64,000 bases of DNA from Crassaminicella profunda (GCF_019884785.1 NZ_CP082326.1:2721355-2785354), one strand, 5' to 3'. Positions 18,001 through 25,199 are shown, counted from the stretch's first letter. Translations and numbers: made by a program. Notes: a model not told the origin generated them from the letters alone.

Positions 18001-18952
18001 AACCGATATCAATTCCCATATACCCATCAATCATATTTTCTTTTACAATTTTACAAATATGCTTATCCTTATAATCATGCTTCCCATATTCTTGAAGAGG
18101 TTCATAAAAGCAACTGTCCTCATTTTTTACTTTAATACTTTCTAATTCTTCAAATATATTTTGAAGATTGCATAAGACATTGTTTTTTATGGCTAGAAGG
18201 GCTGCACCTAAAGCTCCCTTATTTGAACAGTCCTCCGTAATCATCAACTCATCATCAGAGAAGCTAAAAATTTCTTTTAATGCTCTTACTACGCCTTGAT
18301 TATTTGCTACACCCCCTACAAACATAACAGGCTTTGCAATCTTCATACGCTGTACAACATTCCCTTTATAATTCCTAGCAAGGGCATAAGAAAGTCCAAG
18401 CAATATATCTTCGATTTTAACGCCCTCTTGCTGGTGATGAATCATATCTGTCTTAGAAAACACACTACAGCGTCCCGCAATTCTAGGTATTTGGGTAGCC
18501 TTTTGAATATAGCTTGAATATTCCTCTAACTGAATCCCTAGTCGTGATACTTGTTCCTCTAAGAAAGAACCAGTTCCAGCAGAACAGCTTGAATTCATAG
18601 AAAATTCCATGTGTTCCTTAGCATTTTTAGAAAAACCTGTAATATACCTAGAACTCTGAGCACCTATTTCCATAATAGATTGAACATTCTCGTCCGTATG
18701 TATAACCCCTTCGGTAAGTGCTGAAATATCATTTATCTGATATTTATTCAATACTTTTGCCTGTTCTCCCGTAACGCCTATATAACAATTTTTTATACTC
18801 AATTTATTTTCAATATTTTTTAATTGCTTCTTTAGTAAACCCATACTGTTTCCATAATGAAAAATATTACTTTTAAAAACCTGTTCTTTCACATTATTCA
18901 GTACTACACATTTTAATGTAGCATATCCAATATCTACTCCAATGCTATACAT
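15083..18952 (-). CDS. Giant tandem 2-hydroxyacyl-CoA dehydratase activase-like protein (BadF/BadG + DUF2229)
   Basis: The 1289-residue protein has two ASKHA ATPase domains (about 1-260 and 311-570; SIGVDIGYATLK and MGIDIGSTSTNLV), then a DUF2229 region (LTIGIPRVLFIHKLFPLFNE) and an HgdB-like C-terminal part. Each ATPase domain keeps two cysteines 39 residues apart, in CSAGTGSF/RCSVF (Cys123, Cys162) and CAAGTGSF/RCTVF (Cys435, Cys474). In HgdC this pair from each of two subunits binds one [4Fe-4S] cluster, so here one chain could form the cluster alone. HgdC drives ATP-dependent electron transfer to a dehydratase; the partner here is unknown. ATG 18952 lies 5 nt after GGAGG; an ATG four codons upstream contains that site. 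Confidence 0.9.
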   Translation of the reverse strand: MYSIGVDIGYATLKCVVLNNVKEQVFKSNIFHYGNSMGLLKKQLKNIENKLSIKNCYIGVTGEQAKVLNKYQINDISALTEGVIHTDENVQSIMEIGAQSSRYITGFSKNAKEHMEFSMNSSCSAGTGSFLEEQVSRLGIQLEEYSSYIQKATQIPRIAGRCSVFSKTDMIHHQQEGVKIEDILLGLSYALARNYKGNVVQRMKIAKPVMFVGGVANNQGVVRALKEIFSFSDDELMITEDCSNKGALGAALLAIKNNVLCNLQNIFEELESIKVKNEDSCFYEPLQEYGKHDYKDKHICKIVKENMIDGYMGIDIGSTSTNLVLIDKNKEVLSYRYIRTKGNPEKSVNIGLKSIQEEFNGRLNVIGIGTTGSGRTMIGRKIKADLIVNEITAQAKGAIEMDQDVDTIFEIGGQDSKYISIQDGCVVDFEMNKICAAGTGSFIEEQAKKLKIPIEEYEKIALKGNKPLNLGERCTVFIEGNISKALAQGKSKENITAGLSYSIVNNYLNRVVMNKKIGNKIFLQGGIAHNQAVVNAFRAVLGKKISVPPFFSVTGAYGVALLTKEELENKKETRIEASESLDMEDEINKFFLKGYTRDLEDKKLTIGIPRVLFIHKLFPLFNEFFKTLGFNVLLSEETNKDIIALSQEYALDETCYPIKLINGHVAALIKKGVDYIFLPSLYTMKHPISKTREDYACVYMQTAPKIVEKTMELKEKGIQLLSPALSFKFGKGHMMQTLLDLGKKLGKNKGETSLALEKGLKRFKQFEEEVETLGQGLMDSLKEDEKAFVIITRAYGIADEGLNMEIPRRLREMGHKVLTLSNLPAHSYDLSDDYPNMYWPFGQHILSGAKIVKENKNLYAIYLTNHGCGPDTILSHYFKEEMGEKPYLHIEVDEHASNVGVMTRLEAFIESLKNNKMNEEVKKKDKDITKSYRDDEQLYIPYLYPYSHLLQGILRKKGMHVNLLSPTDEKSLEVGKKYTLSKEYLSLTALLGDVFSKIQEINKANACIWVPQTEGSETFGQYGRLLDQKIKLEGYEDVRIESPFMEDLLEDDKYEEEFLLMIIAGDLIMTSPREDREEYLKRILKEIEEGTFNEYSLRMIANSIYEKLSKIKYEKSIYVLGEISIIFNPFLNHNQLEKLEQKNKVYYEPVSEVMYFKWVDFLRKEKKDHSVMKKLLSKMNEIMKQVSKELSVYSPFDKDIDEMIKMADEKLPLYCGGNGRYRMVKPLRCPEHMNGILLMSSMYENTGTILKLLKEQDKNILIQPNIELCFDGSLHSGNDEKIQNFIYYI

Positions 18953-18965
18953 ATCTTCCTCCATT

Positions 18966-18984
18966 GATAATGATTATCTTTATC
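18966..18984 (-). promoter_or_regulatory. Fur-box-like 19-mer in front of the activase operon
   Basis: The reverse strand GATAAAGATAATCATTATC matches 18 of 19 positions of the classical Fur box. It begins 14 nt upstream of the activase ATG and lies at about +12 to +30 of the predicted leftward transcript. It also abuts the -35 box of the rightward crp promoter. Confidence 0.75.
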
Positions 18985-18985
18985 C

Positions 18986-19014
18986 TTTACGTTTCATTAT
19001 CATTATAGTATAAT
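18986..19014 (+). promoter_or_regulatory. Promoter of the Crp/Fnr gene at 19069 (back to back with activase promoter)
   Basis: TTTACG (18986-18991), 17 nt, and TATAAT (19009-19014) form the rightward promoter. ATTATA at 19002-19007 is TATAAT on the reverse strand and is the likely activase-operon -10. The block ATTATA-N-TATAAT is shared with 11111-11123. Confidence 0.68.
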
Positions 19015-19030
19015 AATTTCATTATTACAC

Positions 19031-19044
19031 GTATCTGGTGATAC
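19031..19044. promoter_or_regulatory. Crp/Fnr-type operator GTATC-N4-GATAC
   Basis: The perfect dyad GTATCTGGTGATAC lies 23 nt upstream of the leftward -10 (centre near -42) and just downstream of the rightward start. The arrangement copies that at 11139-11152. Confidence 0.72.
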
Positions 19045-19068
19045 TATTTTTAAAATTTGGAGGTTAAA

Positions 19069-19755
19069 ATGAAAAATATTTCTGGTTCTCTTATTCATTC
19101 TGTTCTTTTTAAAAATAAAACTCAAGAAGAAATCAATAATACTTTATCTTCCATAGAATACATTATTAAAGATTATAACAAGGGAGATTTAATTTTTAGC
19201 GTAGATCAAGCAACTAAATATATTGGGATTATTTTAAAAGGATCTATTGAGGTGCAAAAGAATTTAGCTTCTGGAAAAATTATCAGTATTCTTCACAAAA
19301 AGAAAGGAGATCTATTTGGAGAAGGTTCTGTTTTTTCAAAAACAAATACATATCCTTGCAACATTTTTGCTAAAACAAGAAGTACTATTCTTCTTATTCA
19401 TAAGAAAAATATGCTCACGCTATTAAGTAATGACCCTTCTTTATTAGCTAATTTTTTAAGTTCATTTGCTAATCGAGTGCTTTTATTAAATTTAAAAACC
19501 GAATTATTATCTTACTCATCCATTCAACAAAAAATCGCTTTTTCCCTACTCTATCTGATGGACGAGTACAAATGTGATCATTCTATTCTTTTGCCTTATT
19601 CAAAAAAAACATGGTCAGAACACTTGAATGTGTCCAGACCATCTTTATTTAGAGAACTAAAAGCTCTCTGTGAACAGGAAATTATCCATATACAAGATCG
19701 AATCATTACCATCTTAAACAAAGATCATTTGGTAAATCTATTATATAATCAATAA
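19069..19755 (+). CDS. Crp/Fnr family transcription regulator (second of three)
   Basis: This 228-residue paralogue of the 11182 protein has an effector barrel with GIILKGSIEVQKNLASGK and GDLFGEGSVFSKTNTYP, a dimer helix, and a winged helix with recognition helix VSRPSLFRELKAL. It is divergent from the activase-cupin-ABC operon. The GTATC dyad between the two suggests that it activates that operon and limits its own expression. ATG 19069 follows GGAGGTTAA; a TTG 12 nt earlier overlaps that ribosome site. The effector is unknown. Confidence 0.88.
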   Translation: MKNISGSLIHSVLFKNKTQEEINNTLSSIEYIIKDYNKGDLIFSVDQATKYIGIILKGSIEVQKNLASGKIISILHKKKGDLFGEGSVFSKTNTYPCNIFAKTRSTILLIHKKNMLTLLSNDPSLLANFLSSFANRVLLLNLKTELLSYSSIQQKIAFSLLYLMDEYKCDHSILLPYSKKTWSEHLNVSRPSLFRELKALCEQEIIHIQDRIITILNKDHLVNLLYNQ

Positions 19756-19776
19756 TCTATTATTTATAAATCTTTT

Positions 19777-20090
19777 TTATAGTTCATCCTCTGCAATAGG
19801 CAGGTTATATTTTAAAAACATCTTTTTTATACGTTCTATATTTTCCCTTGTAGAAGGTTTTATATGCTTTAGTGAATAAGTTAAATTGAGTTCCTCCCAT
19901 TTATCAACGTCCATCTCATGATAAGGAATAACCTCTACTTTCTCCACATTATTTAAACCTCTAAGAAATTGACACAAGTCATCTACATCTTCTTCATCAT
20001 CAGAATATTCGAGTACAAGTACATACCGAATCCACGTGGGAATATTTTTTTCATTTAAATATTTTGCAAACTGAAGTATTTTTTTATAGT
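19777..20090 (-). pseudogene. pflA: Remnant of pyruvate formate-lyase activating enzyme (C-terminal part only)
   Basis: From just inside the hcp stop codon an open reverse-strand frame reads [20 protein letters not shown], then IRYVLVLEYSDDEEDVDDLC, and ends with VEKVEVIPYHEMDVDKWEEL and a short tail. This is the C-terminal third of a PflA-type radical-SAM activase. The CX3CX2C cluster motif and the rest of the barrel are missing, and no pflB is nearby. A piece of about 95 codons abuts hcp, which suggests a deletion or insertion joined hcp to a broken pfl locus. An internal TTG/ATG-less start makes translation doubtful. Confidence 0.8.
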
Positions 20091-21727
20091 AATTGTTCTA
20101 AATCTTCATTCACACTATTTATCCCATTAATTCCAAAAGTCTCAACAAGAACTTTTGCTACATTTGGTGATAAGAATGCTGGAAGTGTTGGTCCTAATTT
20201 AATATTTTTCACGCCTAGGTAAAGTAATGCAAGCAGTACAATTACAGCCTTTTGCTCATACCACGCAATATTATAAGCAATTGGTAATTCATTTACATCA
20301 TTTAACTCAAATACTTCTTTTAATTTAAGAGCGATGACTGCTAATGAATAGGAGTCATTACATTGTCCTGCATCTAGGACTCTTGGTATTCCACCAATAT
20401 CACCTAAATCTAATTTATTATAACGGTATTTTGCACATCCAGCTGTTAAAATTACGGTATCCTTTGGAAGCTTTTCTGCAAATTCTGTATAATAATCTCT
20501 TGATTTCATTCTTCCATCACACCCAGCCATTACAAAGAACTTTTTAATCGCTCCACTCTTTACAGCTTCAACTACCTTGTCCGCTAATGCAAATACTTGT
20601 GCGTGAGCAAATCCTCCAACGATTTTGCCATTTTCTATTTCTGTAGGTGAATTTGATTTTTTAGCATGTTCTATAATTTCAGTGAAATCTTTTTCTCCAT
20701 TTTCGTTTAATTCAATATGTTTACATCCTGGATATCCAGATGCACCTGTAGTATATATTCTTTCAATATGCTCAGATTTTGGTGGTACAATACAATTCGT
20801 TGTGAAAAGAATCGGTCCATTAAAGGTTTCAAATTCTTCTTTTTGCTTCCACCAGGCATTTCCATAATTTCCTACAAAATGATCATACTTTTTAAATGCT
20901 GGATAATAATGAGCTGGTAACATTTCTCCATGAGTATATACATCTACCCCTGTACCCTCTGTTTGCTTTAGTAATTGTTCTAAATCTTTTAAATCATGAC
21001 CAGATATTAATATGGCAGGATTATTTCTAACACCAATATTTACTTCAGTAATTTCTGGATTACCATAAGTACCTGTATTAGCAGCATCTAATAGCGCCAT
21101 TACATCTACACCGTATTTTCCTGTTTCTAAAGTAAGCGCTACTAATTCATCTGCACTTAATGTATCATCTAACGTAGCCACTAATGCTTTTGTAATAAAT
21201 GCATATATTTCTTCATTTTCTTTTCCTAGATTATAAGCATGTTCTGCATAAGCTGCCATTCCTTTTAATCCATAGATGATTAATTCTCTTAGAGAACGTA
21301 CATCTTCATTTTCCGTAGCTAAAACGCCTACTTGAACAGAATCTGCTTTTGCTTTTATTGCAGATACTGAATCCGCTGTCCATGTAGCTGCATCATGTAA
21401 ATCATCAAGAGTTACCCCTTTACTTCTTAATTCTTTTTTCATTTCCTCTCTTAAAGCTAATCCTTCTTTAATTTTTTTAATAAACACTTCTTCATCGAAG
21501 TTAGCATTTGTAATCGTCATAAATAAACCATTCATGGTGAAGTGGTCGGCTGCTAGAAATTTAGCTCCTACTTTACTTCCCTCTTGTGTAACGACTGCAA
21601 TTCCCTTTAAGGTATAAATCATTAAATCTTGTAAATTTGAAACCTCTTCTGGCTTTCCACAGACTCCTTTAATGGTACAACCTGTTCCTTTTGCGGCTTC
21701 TTGACATTGATAGCAAAACATACTCAT
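20084..21727 (-). CDS. hcp: Hybrid cluster protein (Hcp), class III
   Basis: The 547-residue protein carries the N-terminal cluster cysteines FCYQC, then GCTIKGVC (Cys5, Cys8, Cys17, Cys23), and the hybrid-cluster ligands in later segments such as [40 protein letters not shown] and [10 protein letters not shown]. Hcp was called hydroxylamine reductase; in E. coli it reduces nitric oxide and S-nitrosylates proteins. The gene has its own likely operator and -10 box in the 107-nt gap after the zinc-ribbon gene, so it may be transcribed both alone and with the upstream operon. A second hcp is at 38806. Confidence 0.96.
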   Translation of the reverse strand: MSMFCYQCQEAAKGTGCTIKGVCGKPEEVSNLQDLMIYTLKGIAVVTQEGSKVGAKFLAADHFTMNGLFMTITNANFDEEVFIKKIKEGLALREEMKKELRSKGVTLDDLHDAATWTADSVSAIKAKADSVQVGVLATENEDVRSLRELIIYGLKGMAAYAEHAYNLGKENEEIYAFITKALVATLDDTLSADELVALTLETGKYGVDVMALLDAANTGTYGNPEITEVNIGVRNNPAILISGHDLKDLEQLLKQTEGTGVDVYTHGEMLPAHYYPAFKKYDHFVGNYGNAWWKQKEEFETFNGPILFTTNCIVPPKSEHIERIYTTGASGYPGCKHIELNENGEKDFTEIIEHAKKSNSPTEIENGKIVGGFAHAQVFALADKVVEAVKSGAIKKFFVMAGCDGRMKSRDYYTEFAEKLPKDTVILTAGCAKYRYNKLDLGDIGGIPRVLDAGQCNDSYSLAVIALKLKEVFELNDVNELPIAYNIAWYEQKAVIVLLALLYLGVKNIKLGPTLPAFLSPNVAKVLVETFGINGINSVNEDLEQLL

Positions 21728-21778
21728 TTAAACGTCCTCCTTTATTTAAATTGTTTTATTCTTTTCTTCTATGGGTCT

Positions 21779-21784
21779 ATCATA
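21779..21784 (-). promoter_or_regulatory. Probable -10 box of hcp
   Basis: TATGAT on the reverse strand lies 22 nt downstream of the GTACC-N4-GGTAC dyad, the same spacing as at two other operators in this window. No good -35 box is visible, as expected for an activator-dependent promoter. Confidence 0.55.
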
Positions 21785-21802
21785 TAATGATTGAATAATA
21801 TT

Positions 21803-21824
21803 TTCGGTACCCTAAGGTACCGAA
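21803..21824. promoter_or_regulatory. Perfect 9-bp dyad, probable Crp/Fnr-type operator of hcp
   Basis: TTCGGTACC-CTAA-GGTACCGAA is a perfect inverted repeat. Its core GTACC-N4-GGTAC (21807-21820) is the same form as the GTATC-N4-GATAC sites with one symmetric base change. No T run follows on either strand, so it is unlikely to be a terminator. It is centred about 41.5 nt upstream of the predicted hcp start. Confidence 0.65.
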
Positions 21825-21834
21825 TAAATAATAT

Positions 21835-22077
21835 TTAATAATCTTTTCCTGCAGCTCTAACATTTTCTGGATCAAAGGCATGGCATGGCGTTACCCCATA
21901 AACCATCTTGCAATGGGGGCAATGATCCTCAAAGGTTTCCATATCAAAGGTTTCATCACATTCCTCACATTGAATTCTTAAAGGTACAGGCATATATTGC
22001 TTTGAAAATCCCATCATTCTAATTTTATCTACAACTTCTTTTCCTGTTTGAAAGCTTCCTGAGCATCCTTCGTGCAT
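21835..22077 (-). CDS. Small zinc-ribbon-like protein in Hcp operon
   Basis: The 80-residue protein has two CXXC knuckles (IQCEECDETF, Cys37/Cys40, and EDHCPHCKMVYG, Cys53/Cys56), as in a zinc ribbon or rubredoxin-like metal site, plus single cysteines at 5 and 65. The N-terminal MHEGCSGSFQTGKEVVDKIR is unlike ribosomal or transcription zinc ribbons. I do not recognise a named family. It lies 28 nt after the ATPase gene and before hcp, so a metal-binding role in the same module is a reasonable inference. Confidence 0.75.
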   Translation of the reverse strand: MHEGCSGSFQTGKEVVDKIRMMGFSKQYMPVPLRIQCEECDETFDMETFEDHCPHCKMVYGVTPCHAFDPENVRAAGKDY

Positions 22078-22105
22078 ATTTATTCTCCTCTCTTTTTTAT
22101 AAAAT

Positions 22106-23116
22106 TTATTTTTTCAGTCTTTCACCTTTTCTTAAGTTAGCTCTTAAACCACTGATAATTTTGTCCATTCTCTCAAGTTCTACTAATACTTCTTTTTCTT
22201 CCTCTTGCGTTTTGAGTACTTTATGAATTCCCCCATTTTTAATGACAATTCTTTTATCTGCCATCAAAGCTAAGGTAGGGTCATGGGTAGCCATAAGGAC
22301 TATTTTTTCTTCACTAACCAAAAGATTTAAAGCTCTTTTTCTATCTATTCCAGCATTCTCAATTTCATCAATTAAGACGATTGGAGAAGTACTAAGTATA
22401 GCTGTATCCGCAATCATTAAAGCTCTAGATTGTCCCCCACTAAGGCTGGTTATAGGCGTATCTAAGTTAAACTGCTCCCCTGCTAAATGATTTGCTGCGT
22501 CAATGATTTTTTGAATCACTTCTTCTTCATTTTGAATTAGCCTACTTTTAGCATGTAATTCTATAAACTCCTTTACGGTTAAATCCATGACAAAGTTCAT
22601 ATTTTGAGACAATTGTGCTACTAATTTATTAGAAGAGGAGAATCTCCATTTTTTATCTGGCTCCTTTTCATTAATTAAAATACTTCTTTCTGTAGGGGTA
22701 TCCCCATTGGCAGTCCATTCAATATCTGCTAGCAACCGACTTTTTCCTGAACCTGTAGGTCCTACGATTGAAACAATTTCTCCTTTGTGGATCGTAAGAC
22801 TTTCAAACTCTTCTTTTTCCCCATATTTGTTATTTCCTGCAATAATGGTCAATGAGTTTACTCCATCCTCTTCTTCTATTCCAAGAAAGGTTAACATCTC
22901 ATTCATATAAGCAATGAAATCTATTTTGATTTTTTCAATATCGATTGCCCATTCTTCTATTTCTTCTTCTGTGAAATGATTTAAATATTCTTCAAAGGTA
23001 TATTCATCATATCCGTCTATATTTAAATTGTTGTTTTCGAAAAAAGCAATGCTAAAAGGATATTTTTTCTCTAATGCTTTTATTTTCACTTTTTCTATTT
23101 CTTTTATATTAATCAT
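22106..23116 (-). CDS. Permease-less ABC-type ATPase with N-terminal extension
   Basis: The 336-residue protein has about 85 acidic, helical N-terminal residues and then one ABC domain: Walker A IVGPTGSGKS (near 118-127), signature LSGGQSRALMIADTAIL, Walker B IVLIDEIENAGID and switch histidine MATHDPTLALM. DEIENAG in place of DEPTSGLD is unusual for transporters. No permease is encoded nearby and the associated binding-protein-like gene lacks a signal peptide, which argues for a cytosolic role such as metal-cofactor assembly. ATG 23116 follows AGGTG by 6 nt and overlaps the GTPase gene; starts at 23122 or 23125 are possible. Confidence 0.82.
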   Translation of the reverse strand: MINIKEIEKVKIKALEKKYPFSIAFFENNNLNIDGYDEYTFEEYLNHFTEEEIEEWAIDIEKIKIDFIAYMNEMLTFLGIEEEDGVNSLTIIAGNNKYGEKEEFESLTIHKGEIVSIVGPTGSGKSRLLADIEWTANGDTPTERSILINEKEPDKKWRFSSSNKLVAQLSQNMNFVMDLTVKEFIELHAKSRLIQNEEEVIQKIIDAANHLAGEQFNLDTPITSLSGGQSRALMIADTAILSTSPIVLIDEIENAGIDRKRALNLLVSEEKIVLMATHDPTLALMADKRIVIKNGGIHKVLKTQEEEKEVLVELERMDKIISGLRANLRKGERLKK

Positions 23117-23813
23117 TTTCATCACCTAATTTCATTTTTCTAACATTTCCCATTTGATAGTCTTCTCCGATTCTTGTCTCTCCTAAGCAATAAGAGCACA
23201 GGGCTGAAGGCATGGAAAATCTTAATTGTTTTCCTTTTACTGTCTCTACGTCTTCCTTTTCATCATATAAAAGTGTACTTAATTCATATGCACCTTGTCC
23301 TGTTAATCCATTTACATGCATTGTTATTGCCTTAGGATTTACGGAATGAACCTTTGAAGCAAAGACTTCCCTTTCTGCTTGTGATACAATATCCCCTTTT
23401 GTAATCACTACAATATCTGCTGATTTTAACATAGGTCCTATTTTTTTAGGGGTATTGATTCCACTTAAATTGTCAATAACACAAATTGCCTGAATATCTT
23501 TAATGTATGGAGAGCAGCGATTACAAAGTCCTGCACTTTCTGTAATGAGTACATCTAGCTTTTCGTCTCTTCCCCACTGAACAACTTCTTCAATATTACT
23601 TACGAAATAATGGTCTGGACATAAAGACCCTGATAATCCTTTTTTAACGGGAACTCCTGCTTTTTTATAGTAAATATCATCATCTGTATACAAGCAGTCA
23701 AATTTTACTACTCCTACTTTTAAATCTCTTTCATGCAATGCATGAATAGTTTTTAGTATAATAGATGTTTTTCCTGATGAGGGGGGTCCTGATATAGTTA
23801 TTAAATTCATCAT
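23109..23813 (-). CDS. HypB/UreG-like (SIMIBI) GTPase with CXXC motifs
   Basis: The 234-residue protein starts with P-loop ISGPPSSGKTS, followed by a KFDCLYTDDD segment, ESAGLCNRCSPYIK, AICVIDNLSGIN, the base-recognition motif VITKGD and MHVNGLTGQGAYELSTLL. This order matches HypB/UreG GTPases that deliver nickel to hydrogenase or urease. CNRC and a C-terminal CSYC (SALCSYCLGE) give two CXXC pairs that could bind metal or a cluster. It overlaps the upstream gene by one base (TAATG) and the ATPase by a few bases, indicating tight co-translation. The target is unknown; Hcp is the nearest candidate. Confidence 0.82.
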   Translation of the reverse strand: MMNLITISGPPSSGKTSIILKTIHALHERDLKVGVVKFDCLYTDDDIYYKKAGVPVKKGLSGSLCPDHYFVSNIEEVVQWGRDEKLDVLITESAGLCNRCSPYIKDIQAICVIDNLSGINTPKKIGPMLKSADIVVITKGDIVSQAEREVFASKVHSVNPKAITMHVNGLTGQGAYELSTLLYDEKEDVETVKGKQLRFSMPSALCSYCLGETRIGEDYQMGNVRKMKLGDEND

Positions 23814-25045
23814 TACACCTCCTTAATACTTTCGTTAAATAATTTTTCACATTTTTTTATTAATTTTCCTATGTCGTTATTTTTAATGTAGTCCCATCCA
23901 ATCCACATATACTTATGTTCTTTTGAAATCATATTGTCCACATTTGGATTGACACTTGGGAACTTTCCATTATGTGATAATATTTCACCTATCTCTTTTG
24001 AAGCAAAGAAATCTACAATAGGCTTTAATTTTTCTTTTTTCTCCTTTTTACTTAGTAAAAATATAGGACTAATAATGGCTCCATCCTTTGGCCATACAGC
24101 TCTCATAGGGCCTCCTCTTTTCGTCATCTTTGTAAAGAAATAAGGCATGATTGTAACGATTGGCTTTTGTGCTTTTTTAATATGAGATTTTACCATTTCT
24201 GATGGATGCATACTTCTTAATAAGCTTTTTCCTAATTTTTTCACACCATCTTCTCCATATTTTTGATGGATATTTAATAAGATGGCATTGAATAAATCAA
24301 AATCTCCTATAGGTAAACTCACTTTATTTTCAAAGCTTTCACTGAGTAAATCTTCCCAGCTTGTTGGCATAACTCTTCCATTCAATTCTTCTGTATTCAC
24401 TAAGAATACTGCTGGAACAACGCCGATCATTGAATATTGATTGTCAGGGTCTTTTAGACTTATATTTTCATTTTCAAAATCTCTATTATAATGAGTCATC
24501 TCTGTAAGATCTTCAAATACATTTTCTGATTTGTATTTACCGATTAAATCCTTATCGAAAAACAAATCAAATCCTGCTGATATGAATAAATCTGCTAATA
24601 CATCTGCTGAACCTGTTTTTTCTAAAGATTCTTTCAGCCAATCTACTCCCATAGATGCAGCCTTTAATTCATAGCCTATACTCATATTCAATTTTTCTTT
24701 ATTTTCTTCTAAAAAGCTTTGAAAAGCTTCCATCAAAGGTACTCTTACAGGACAAGGTAGTATGCCTTCAATTCTTACATCTGTCTTTTCTTGTATCTTA
24801 TTTGTTTCTAATAACTCATTTTGGTTGTTTTCAATGAGTTCAATTAATTGTTCGGAGAAAGTATTAACATTTATTTTTTTCATGTTTAAAGCAGTCTCTA
24901 ATGTAATAGCTTTTCCCATGGTTTTTCTCTTATTTTCATCTTTTATATTTTCAAAGCCAATAGAAACTAATAAGTCAATGGCCTCTTTATATTTTTCAGT
25001 AATATCAAACAATGTATCTTTTTGATCAAAATATCTATTTTCCAT
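23813..25045 (-). CDS. Cytosolic solute-binding-protein-like protein with N-terminal DUF1858 domain
   Basis: The 410-residue protein has no signal peptide or lipobox. Residues about 10-65 (FDITEKYKEAIDLLVSIGFE, then GKAITLETALNMKKINVN) match DUF1858, a small domain family that includes the Hcp-associated redox-disulfide proteins, but its usual cysteine pair is absent. Residues about 90-400 resemble an iron/spermidine-type binding-protein fold (GILPCPVRVPLMEAF, ADLFISAGFDLFF, PTSWEDLL, MPYFFTKMTKRGGP, FFASKEIGEIL). It heads the operon running to hcp. ATG 25045 follows GGAGG by 7 nt. The function is unknown; binding of a small ligand or metal complex in the cytosol is inferred. Confidence 0.78.
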   Translation of the reverse strand: MENRYFDQKDTLFDITEKYKEAIDLLVSIGFENIKDENKRKTMGKAITLETALNMKKINVNTFSEQLIELIENNQNELLETNKIQEKTDVRIEGILPCPVRVPLMEAFQSFLEENKEKLNMSIGYELKAASMGVDWLKESLEKTGSADVLADLFISAGFDLFFDKDLIGKYKSENVFEDLTEMTHYNRDFENENISLKDPDNQYSMIGVVPAVFLVNTEELNGRVMPTSWEDLLSESFENKVSLPIGDFDLFNAILLNIHQKYGEDGVKKLGKSLLRSMHPSEMVKSHIKKAQKPIVTIMPYFFTKMTKRGGPMRAVWPKDGAIISPIFLLSKKEKKEKLKPIVDFFASKEIGEILSHNGKFPSVNPNVDNMISKEHKYMWIGWDYIKNNDIGKLIKKCEKLFNESIKEV

Positions 25046-25157
25046 CACATTTCCTCCTTATAGATAAAATTTTCTATAAACGCTTATCCATTCTTTAAAT
25101 TTTTCACTTATTTTTAAAGTTTCTTTATTTATTTTTATTGGTTTTTTCTTTGAACTC

Positions 25158-25163
25158 ATTTTA
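25158..25163 (-). promoter_or_regulatory. Probable -10 box of DUF1858-GTPase-ATPase operon
   Basis: TAAAAT on the reverse strand lies 22 nt from the GTATC-type dyad at 25186-25199, giving a start near 25151 and an untranslated leader of about 105 nt. Confidence 0.5.
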
Positions 25164-25185
25164 GCATCTTATATTTATTATTTCC

Positions 25186-25199
25186 GTATCCTCTGTTAC
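25186..25199. promoter_or_regulatory. Crp/Fnr-type operator GTATC-N4-GTTAC
   Basis: CGTATC-CTCT-GTTACG is a 16-bp dyad with one mismatched pair. It is centred about 41.5 nt upstream of the predicted operon start, in the 515-nt gap before the DUF1858 gene. The remainder of that gap is AT-rich and holds only a terminator. Confidence 0.6.

Noticed and set aside
25058-25159. A 33-codon reverse-strand frame (MSSKKKPIKINKETLKISEK...) ending at the ribosome site of the DUF1858 gene
   Set aside because: It lacks a ribosome site and its ATG falls on the predicted -10 box (25163-25158), so it would not be translated from that promoter. It could be reconsidered if transcription starts further upstream.
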